Positions 27,627 through 32,302 of a DNA stretch of 32,302 nt are shown one piece after another (position 1 is the first letter of the stretch; each line of letters begins with the position of its first letter). The stretch is from Rhizobiaceae bacterium. Lineage in GTDB: Bacteria > Pseudomonadota > Alphaproteobacteria > Rhizobiales > Rhizobiaceae. Made by a program: the position numbers and the translations under genes. A model generated the notes under the pieces. That model saw only the letters and a list, made by a program, of their open reading frames with translations, made no database searches and was not told the origin of the DNA. The DNA lies in assembly GCA_905339215.1 (NCBI GenBank), contig CAJPFN010000087.1, positions 1 to 32,302 on the forward strand, written 5' to 3'.

Positions 27627-28493
27627 ATGAACGAAGATACCTCGCGTAAAAGGCTCGGCCGCGGCCTTGCGGCGCTGATCGGCGAGATAGACCGGCCGGA
27701 GACACCCGCGCGACCCGTTGCGGCAGATGGTAAGGTGGCGATCGAACTGATCGCACCGAATCCGCGCAATCCGCGCCGCTCGTTCGCCGAGATGGAGCTA
27801 GCCGACCTCGCGCAGTCGCTCCGCGAGCACGGGCTGGTTCAGCCCGTCGTCGTCAGGCCAGCGCCGGGTCAGACTGGTCGCTATGAGATCATCGCCGGGG
27901 AGCGCCGGTGGCGGGCGGCGCAACGGGCGGGCCTCGCCGAGATACCGGTCATTGTGCGCGACGTCGACGACCGCGTCGCACTTGAAATCGCGATCGTGGA
28001 GAACGTGCAGCGCGCGGATCTCAATCCGATCGAAGAAGCCATGGGATATCAACGTCTTATTGACGATCATGGTTACACACAGGCCGACCTGGGGCAGGTC
28101 ATCGGCAAGAGCCGGAGCCATGTCGCCAATACGCTGCGGCTGCTCAAGCTGCCTGGCGATATCCGCGAGATGCTGGTCGACGGAGCGCTATCGGCCGGTC
28201 ACGCGCGGACGCTCGTGACCGCAGATGATCCCGTCGGCCTCGCCCGGAAGATCGTCGCCGGAGGGCTGTCGGTGCGTCAGGCAGAAGCCCTCGCCCAGGA
28301 TCCCCAGTCACAGCCGAAGCTGAAAAGCACCGCGCCTGGAAAGGACGCCGATACACTCGCACTCGAGAAACTGCTCAGCGACGTCACCGGGTTGCAGGTG
28401 TCGATCAACCACCGCGAAAAGGGCGGCGAGTTGAAGATCGCCTATCGGACGCTCGAACAACTCGATGATCTCTGCCGCCGCCTCCGCGACTGA
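27627..28493 (+). CDS. parB: Chromosome-partitioning protein ParB
   Basis: ParB is a CTPase clamp that loads at parS and spreads along DNA. The 288-residue protein has the N-terminal ParA-contacting segment KRLGRGLAALIGE, the CTP-binding region with LAQSLREHGLVQPVVVRP, GERRWRAAQRAG at 91-102 (C-motif 2) and ENVQR at 125-129 (C-motif 3), and the parS-reading HTH domain YTQADLGQVIGKSRSHVANT (150-169). The C-terminal dimer domain ends in LEQLDDLCRRLRD. The parS sites at 24173-26194 are its expected targets. It converges on holA across 43 bp. Confidence 0.97.
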   Translation: MNEDTSRKRLGRGLAALIGEIDRPETPARPVAADGKVAIELIAPNPRNPRRSFAEMELADLAQSLREHGLVQPVVVRPAPGQTGRYEIIAGERRWRAAQRAGLAEIPVIVRDVDDRVALEIAIVENVQRADLNPIEEAMGYQRLIDDHGYTQADLGQVIGKSRSHVANTLRLLKLPGDIREMLVDGALSAGHARTLVTADDPVGLARKIVAGGLSVRQAEALAQDPQSQPKLKSTAPGKDADTLALEKLLSDVTGLQVSINHREKGGELKIAYRTLEQLDDLCRRLRD

Positions 28494-28536
28494 GCTGGCG
28501 GAACAACCTGCGGGCTTCCAAACAACACCGCCGCGA

Positions 28537-29586
28537 TCAGCTTGACTGGCGCCGCGGCTGCCCGCCGTCGAGCGCAATGCCAAGCAGCGCCTGCCGTGTC
28601 GCCGAAACCGCGAGATCCGGTCGCCGACGCGTCAGCAAGACCGCAGACTGCAGCCGAACAAGGATGCGCGCCAGCGCATCCGGATTCCACCGCTGCAGGG
28701 CAGCTTCAACGATCCGGCGCCGCGAAAAAAAGATCGGCGGCTTGGCCCCCGCGACTGCGGCAGTTGCGCTCTGGCCGCTTTCGTCCATGCCAGAGCGCAA
28801 CAAATGAAGGAGCTGGAACTGCCGGCTTGCGGCCGACAGGACGGCAAAGACCTGGTTGCCGGCCAGAACGAGCCGCGCATAGACAACATCCAGATCGCCA
28901 GTACGGCCATCCAGCACGGCGTCGATCAGTTCGTCCACCGACAAGGCGGCGGCGTCGCCGGTCGAGGCGATGACGTCGTCGTCATTGACCGACGACTGCC
29001 CGAGCGCATAGAGCGCGAGCTTCTCGATCTCGCCGCGCGAGGCCATGCGGTCGCCGCCGAGGCTTCGCTTGAGAAGCTGCCGCGCCTCGAGCGTGATCGT
29101 CAGTCCCGCCTTGCGCATCTCCTCGTCGATCAACGCGTCGATCGAGCGCGCCTCGTCGGCGTAGCAGGGGAGCGCCATGGCGCCTTCGCCGCCCTCGACG
29201 GAAGCGCGCAGGGCGGCGCCCTTCTTCAGGTCACCGGCCTCGACGAGCACGACGGCGTCGCGCGACGGTTCGGCGATCAACAGACGGACTTCGTCGGCCA
29301 GCGTCTTCTGCGCACCCGCATTGCGCACCCAGATCAGGCGGCGATCGGCGAACATCGGCACGGTGCGCGCCTCGTCGAGGAGCCTTCCCGGCTGCTGGTC
29401 GAGATCGGAGGCGTCGAGCTTGATGACGGAAAAGGGGTCGTCGAGCGGCAGGCCGGTCGAACCGGCGAAGGCGCGGGCGCGTTCGGAGACCAGGCCACGG
29501 TCGGGCCCGTAAAAGAGGACAATGCGGACAGCGGGATCGGGCCGCCGCAGCCAGCCGTCGACCTCATGTGCCTTCTTCTGCGCCAT
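28537..29586 (-). CDS. holA: DNA polymerase III delta subunit
   Basis: HolA is the clamp-loader subunit that opens the beta clamp. From the ATG at 29586, with GAGGT about five bases upstream, the product is 349 residues beginning MAQKKAHEVDGWLRRPDPAV. RIVLFYGPDRGLVSERARAF is the N-terminal AAA-like fold with a degenerate P-loop, and ADRRLIWVRNAG, ALIDEEMRKAGLTITLEARQ and LKRSLGGDRMASRGEIEKLA are family blocks. The C-terminal collar domain ends the protein. A 13-residue upstream extension is less likely. In many rhizobia lptE and leuS precede holA, but no such gene is present here. Confidence 0.93.
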   Translation of the reverse strand: MAQKKAHEVDGWLRRPDPAVRIVLFYGPDRGLVSERARAFAGSTGLPLDDPFSVIKLDASDLDQQPGRLLDEARTVPMFADRRLIWVRNAGAQKTLADEVRLLIAEPSRDAVVLVEAGDLKKGAALRASVEGGEGAMALPCYADEARSIDALIDEEMRKAGLTITLEARQLLKRSLGGDRMASRGEIEKLALYALGQSSVNDDDVIASTGDAAALSVDELIDAVLDGRTGDLDVVYARLVLAGNQVFAVLSAASRQFQLLHLLRSGMDESGQSATAAVAGAKPPIFFSRRRIVEAALQRWNPDALARILVRLQSAVLLTRRRPDLAVSATRQALLGIALDGGQPRRQSS

Positions 29587-29728
29587 GCCCACCTCGCTAG
29601 CATGGTGCGGACGGTCGTGCAGCAATTATCCGCCGCGGGCGCCGAACGCGCCGGGCCGGCATCGAGGGCGCCACACGGCGGCAAGCCCTTCCCGCCCAAC
29701 GACCGCCTTCCAGACCCCGCGGGGGACG

Positions 29729-29903
29729 CTGGATGCCAACCACTGCCTTTCCGCCGAAAAGCCAGGATTTCCAGAGGCTTCGGGGGTTTTCAGGCGCACT
29801 GGATGCCAACCACAGCCTTTTCGTTGAAAAGCCCTGATTTCCAAGGGCTTCGGGGCTGCACAGGGGCGCTGGGTGCCGAAGACCGCTTTCGCCGAAGAAT
29901 GGT
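29729..29903. repeat. Imperfect 70-bp tandem repeat, about 2.5 copies
   Basis: The word CTGGATGCCAACCAC starts at 29729 and again at 29799, and the related CTGGGTGCC at 29869, a period of exactly 70 bp. By eye the first two units agree at about 56 of 70 positions; the third decays after some 35 bases. Unit 2 contains a perfect 7-bp inverted repeat (AAGCCCT, 8-base loop, AGGGCTT); in unit 1 the two innermost pairs are broken. Since 70 is not a multiple of three, the reading frame changes between units, which argues against coding. Within the 29587-30280 gap, nothing recognisable is seen from 29587 to 29728. Confidence 0.85.
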
Positions 29904-29999
29904 CTCCTCTCACGGGGATTGGTCGGGGGGCACAGCCGCGATGTCCGGCCTCATTCCCGCGCGGTTCGCCACCCGCCTCCAAGACCGACTCGGGGATAA

Positions 30000-30027
30000 T
30001 TGACTCTGCGGCGGATCGGCGTAAAAG
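30000..30027 (+). promoter_or_regulatory. Probable promoter of the asd leader
   Basis: TTGACT (30000-30005), 16 bases and TAAAAG (30022-30027) form a sigma-70-type promoter with five of six consensus bases at -35 and four of six at -10. Transcription would start near 30034, about 17 bases before the leader-peptide ATG and about 245 bases before asd. Confidence 0.5.
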
Positions 30028-30050
30028 GCGCGGCGGACACGGAGCTCATC

Positions 30051-30170
30051 ATGCGCAGCCAGATGCCGGCGCACCAGAACAACGGCGACTGCCCCGACTC
30101 GGTCGGGGGAACGGACGCGCGTCTCCGTCTCACCAAAACCACGGCCAAAACCACGACCAAAACGGTCTGA
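30051..30170 (+). CDS. Putative Thr/Lys-rich leader peptide upstream of asd
   Basis: A 39-codon frame starts with ATG at 30051, six bases after GGAG, and ends with TGA at 30168-30170. The peptide begins MRSQMPAHQNNGDCPDSVGG and ends LTKTTAKTTTKTV. In its last 12 residues there are seven threonines and three lysines (all AAA), with only one Ala and one Val. Threonine and lysine are both made from aspartate semialdehyde, the product of the asd enzyme encoded 111 bp downstream, so ribosome stalling at these codons could report the supply of either amino acid, as in thrL of enterobacteria. The Thr/Lys run is encoded by a 12-bp tandem repeat, which leaves chance origin possible. I know of no description of such a leader at asd in this order. 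Translation is inferred. Confidence 0.45.
   Translation: MRSQMPAHQNNGDCPDSVGGTDARLRLTKTTAKTTTKTV
30132..30165 (+). repeat. 12-bp tandem repeat within the leader peptide
   Basis: ACCAAAACCACG (30132-30143), GCCAAAACCACG (30144-30155) and the partial ACCAAAACGG (30156-30165) are in-frame repeats that encode the Thr/Lys run. The period is a multiple of three, so copy-number change would add or remove Thr-Lys-Thr-Thr-type units without shifting frame. Confidence 0.85.
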
Positions 30171-30196
30171 TTTCCCTTGGCCAACTCACCCTCTCC

Positions 30197-30242
30197 CGGG
30201 TCCGGCCCGAGGGGAGCGGAACCCGCACAGGCCGGCGGGTTC
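30197..30242 (+). promoter_or_regulatory. Candidate attenuator: mutually exclusive hairpins before asd
   Basis: GAACCCGC (30219-30226), an 8-base loop and GCGGGTTC (30235-30242) form a perfect 8-bp stem followed by TTCCC, a terminator-like shape without a strong uridine run. The alternative CGGGTCC (30197-30203) pairs with GGAACCCG (30218-30225) with one bulged A and would take away the 5' arm of that stem, as an antiterminator does. In addition CCCTCTCC (30189-30196) can pair with GGAGAGGG (30260-30267) just before the asd ribosome site AGGAG (30270-30274). A separate strong hairpin (30092-30098/30102-30108) sits inside the leader frame. A convincing pairing between the Thr/Lys codons and 30197-30203 was not found. 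Confidence 0.4.
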
Positions 30243-30280
30243 TTCCCAAACACCGGAGCGGAGAGGGACAGGAGACGATC

Positions 30281-31315
30281 ATGGGTTTCAAGGTTGCAGT
30301 CGCCGGGGCTACCGGCAATGTCGGGCGCGAGATGCTCAACATCCTCGAGGAACGCGGCTTCCCCGCCGCTGAGGTCGTCGCGCTCGCGTCGCGCCGTTCC
30401 GTCGGTACGGAAGTGTCCTACGGAGATCGCACGCTGAAGGTTCGCGCCCTCGACAACTACGATTTTTCCGACACCGACATCTGCCTGATGTCGGCGGGCG
30501 GGAACGTCTCGAAGGAGTGGTCGCCCAGGATCGGCAAGCAGGGATGCGTTGTCATCGATAATTCGTCGGCATGGCGATACGACGCCGACGTTCCGCTGAT
30601 CGTACCGGAGGTCAATCCCGAGGCGATCACGCAGTTCTCCAGGCGCAACATCATCGCCAATCCCAACTGCTCGACGGCTCAGCTGCTTGTCGCGCTGAAG
30701 CCGCTACACGACGCCGCCACCATCAAGCGCGTCGTAGTCGCCACCTACCAGTCCGTCTCCGGCGCCGGCAAGGAGGGCATGGACGAGCTGTTCACGCAGA
30801 CCCGCGCCGTGTTCGTCGCCGATCCGGTCGAAGCCAAGAAGTTCACGAAGCGGATCGCCTTCAACGTCATTCCGCACATCGACGTCTTCATGGACGACGG
30901 TTCGACCAAGGAAGAGTGGAAGATGGTCGCCGAGACCAAGAAGATGCTCGATCCAAAGATCAAGCTGACCGCGACCTGCGTGCGCGTGCCTGTCTTCATC
31001 GGGCATTCCGAGGCGGTCAACATCGAGTTCGAGAAGCCGATCACGGCCGACGAGGCTCGCGAGATCCTGCGCGAGGCGCCAGGTTGCCTGGTCATCGACA
31101 AGCGCGAGAACGGCGGCTACGTCACGCCGATTGAGTGCGCCGGCGAGGATGCCACTTATATCAGCAGGATCCGCGAGGATTCGACGATCGACAACGGTCT
31201 CAACATGTGGATCGTCTCCGACAATCTGCGCAAGGGCGCTGCGCTCAACGCCGTGCAGATCGCCGAACTGCTGATCGAGCGCGGGCTGATCCAGCCGAAG
31301 CAGAAGGCCGCCTGA
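30281..31315 (+). CDS. asd: Aspartate-semialdehyde dehydrogenase
   Basis: Asd reduces aspartyl phosphate to aspartate semialdehyde, the branch point to lysine and diaminopimelate, threonine, isoleucine and methionine. The ATG at 30281, six bases after AGGAG, gives 344 residues beginning MGFKVAVAGATGNVGREMLN with the NADP-binding GATGNVG loop. The nucleophile is Cys130 in NPNCSTAQL. Further marks are YQSVSGAGKEGMDEL, the CVRVPVFIGHSEAVNIEFE segment with the catalytic histidine, and DNLRKGAALNAVQIAELLI. The reading frame is open far upstream without family similarity. It sits alone on the plus strand behind a probable leader of about 250 bases and converges on the ACT-domain gene 35 bp away. 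Confidence 0.97.
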   Translation: MGFKVAVAGATGNVGREMLNILEERGFPAAEVVALASRRSVGTEVSYGDRTLKVRALDNYDFSDTDICLMSAGGNVSKEWSPRIGKQGCVVIDNSSAWRYDADVPLIVPEVNPEAITQFSRRNIIANPNCSTAQLLVALKPLHDAATIKRVVVATYQSVSGAGKEGMDELFTQTRAVFVADPVEAKKFTKRIAFNVIPHIDVFMDDGSTKEEWKMVAETKKMLDPKIKLTATCVRVPVFIGHSEAVNIEFEKPITADEAREILREAPGCLVIDKRENGGYVTPIECAGEDATYISRIREDSTIDNGLNMWIVSDNLRKGAALNAVQIAELLIERGLIQPKQKAA

Positions 31316-31350
31316 GCGTCACTCGGCGCGGCATCGCGGCGTCGGGAGAC

Positions 31351-31773
31351 CTATTCCTTAGCGAAGGCGCCGGCGGATTCCTCCGCCAGCGCCTTTAGCG
31401 ATTCGAGGGCTTCCTCTGCCCGGGCGGCGGGGACGAAGAGGTGATCGTGATGGAAGGCGGCGACCGGATTGACGCCGATCCCGTTTGCCGCGAGGCGCGC
31501 GGTGACCGCAGCAAGAAAACCGACTGCGTCGAGCGATGAGTGGATTTCCAAGGTAATTAGCCGGCAAGGAAATGTCGAAACAAGGTTGCTGTCGGCAGCC
31601 TGGGATTGGCTCACGATCAGCGTCAAACCCTCGGATTCGCGGAACGTCATCAGCGGTTCGAGGCCTTGCGGCAGCCGCGTGCCGTTGCCGATGGTGACGA
31701 AGACGAACGTTTCCGGCGCCAGTACGGGTCGCATTCCGGCGAGCAATCGGTCGAGTCCGGTCTCTCCTGCCAT
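31351..31773 (-). CDS. ACT-domain protein
   Basis: The 140-residue product starts MAGETGLDRLLAGMRPVLAP and is a compact two-ACT protein. The first half, ETFVFVTIGNGTRLPQGLEP, then MTFRESEGLTLIVSQSQA, is the ACT_7-like part. The second, CRLITLEIHSSLDAVGFLAA, then VTARLAANGIGVNPVAAFHH and DHLFVPAARAEEALESLKAL, is the ACT part. ACT domains bind amino acids to regulate enzymes; the stand-alone form has no assigned partner and the ligand is unknown. The start overlaps the nadD stop by one base (TGATG), suggesting coupling with NAD synthesis genes, although position next to asd (convergent) may be fortuitous. Confidence 0.88.
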   Translation of the reverse strand: MAGETGLDRLLAGMRPVLAPETFVFVTIGNGTRLPQGLEPLMTFRESEGLTLIVSQSQAADSNLVSTFPCRLITLEIHSSLDAVGFLAAVTARLAANGIGVNPVAAFHHDHLFVPAARAEEALESLKALAEESAGAFAKE

Positions 31774-32302
31774 CACGCCTCTCCGGCGTCGGTGGGCGCA
31801 GGCGCCGCGCTCATCGCATGCTGGCGTTCGGCATTCCTGATCGAGGTCGAGGAAAGCCGCGAGCGCGGCCCGTGGATGAAGGTCCAGGCGGGCGCTGTCA
31901 TCCGGGCCAGCCGCGGTGCGTCCGTCTCGTCGCGGCGGGCATAGTCGAAGGTCTTCGCCATTACCGAGGAGAGGAAAGAGAGCGTCGCGCCCGGCCGGTC
32001 CATGACGGCGATCGGCACAGTCATCGCGATCTGTCGCCATCGCTGCCAGCGGTGGAAGTCGCGCAGATTGTCGGCGCCCATCACCCAGACGAAATCGACG
32101 CCGGGGTTATGCGCCTTGACCAGCGCCAGCGTGTCGGCCGTGAAACGCACCGAATGCCGCGCCTCGAAGGCGGTGACGCGAATGCGCGGATCGCCGGCGA
32201 CCGCCTCCGAGCGGCGCAGCCTTTCGGCGAGGGGCGCGAGCTCGGCTGCGCTCTTCAGCGGATTGCCCGGCGTGACGATCCACCAGAGCTGGTCCAGGCG
32301 CA
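31773..32302 (-). CDS. nadD: Nicotinate-nucleotide adenylyltransferase (partial, N-terminus outside window)
   Basis: NadD joins nicotinate mononucleotide with ATP to make deamido-NAD. About 175 C-terminal residues are present, running off the right edge of the window. Visible signatures are LDQLWWIVTPGNPLK, SVRFTADTLALVKAHNPG (the RFTADTL adenine-site segment), VDFVWVMGADNLRDFHRWQR and the late SRLSSTSIRN, equivalent to the S-S-T-x-I-R motif that binds phosphate. The N-terminal H-x-G-H nucleotidyltransferase motif would lie beyond position 32302. A shorter reading from an internal methionine at 32150 is not the gene start. It is followed by the ACT-domain gene with a one-base overlap. Confidence 0.94.
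   Translation of the reverse strand, partial: RLDQLWWIVTPGNPLKSAAELAPLAERLRRSEAVAGDPRIRVTAFEARHSVRFTADTLALVKAHNPGVDFVWVMGADNLRDFHRWQRWRQIAMTVPIAVMDRPGATLSFLSSVMAKTFDYARRDETDAPRLARMTAPAWTFIHGPRSRLSSTSIRNAERQHAMSAAPAPTDAGEA

Noticed and set aside
29626-29982. 118-codon minus-strand frame over the tandem repeats
   Set aside because: Repeat units fall in different frames, there is no family similarity, and no convincing ribosome site was found.
28804-30003. 399-codon plus-strand frame opposite holA and into the repeat region
   Set aside because: holA on the minus strand is well supported; the frame has no recognisable domain and crosses 70-bp repeats whose period shifts frame.

Overview
The window looks like the replication-origin region of the main chromosome of an alphaproteobacterium of the order Hyphomicrobiales (Rhizobiales), probably a Mesorhizobium- or Phyllobacteriaceae-like organism. 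This rests on high GC, on protein sequences typical of the group, and on gene order: hisB-DUF2628-hisH-hisA-hisF-hisE-coaA; hslV-GNAT-hslU-DUF1402; timA-mltA-smr-xre; fxsA; secB; dnaQ-coaE-aroE-maf-ppsR; the oriC gap; hemE-hemJ-rho; mnmE-mnmG-rsmG-parA-parB-holA. No species can be named from sequence reading alone. No tRNA, rRNA, insertion sequence, prophage or CRISPR array was seen.

Layout. 1-110 is the tail of a LysM protein. 118-6016 (minus) holds a GT87 membrane glycosyltransferase, pantothenate kinase and a tightly packed histidine operon with a small membrane protein inside it. 6200-9664 (plus) encodes the HslVU protease with a GNAT acetyltransferase between its two subunits, then a secreted DUF1402 protein whose motifs look like a lytic transglycosylase. 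9692-12433 (minus) is a Tim44-like/MltA/Smr/XRE operon with ATGA overlaps. 12623-13720 (plus) holds fxsA and secB. 13757-17386 (minus) is dnaQ-coaE-aroE-maf-ppsR.

17379-17781 is the probable oriC: DnaA-box-like nonamers, an AT-rich stretch, and six GANTC (CcrM) sites within 59 bp overlapping inverted repeats. From there genes run mostly rightward, away from the origin: hemE, hemJ, rho (behind two hairpins), mnmE, mnmG, rsmG, parA, parB. parS-type palindromes lie at 24173, 24210 and 26179 (the last perfect and inside the rsmG coding sequence), with a weaker one in hemE at 18116. Together these form the origin, segregation and early-replicating housekeeping block.

Right end. holA (minus) is followed by about 690 bp without a conserved gene. 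It holds an imperfect 70-bp tandem repeat and then what looks like an amino-acid attenuator in front of asd: a promoter (TTGACT/TAAAAG), a GGAG ribosome site, a 39-codon peptide whose last 12 residues are ten Thr/Lys plus Ala and Val, and two mutually exclusive RNA hairpins. Thr and Lys are end products of the pathway that asd serves, so this is the most interesting possibly undescribed element here. The window ends with an ACT-domain protein and a partial nadD.
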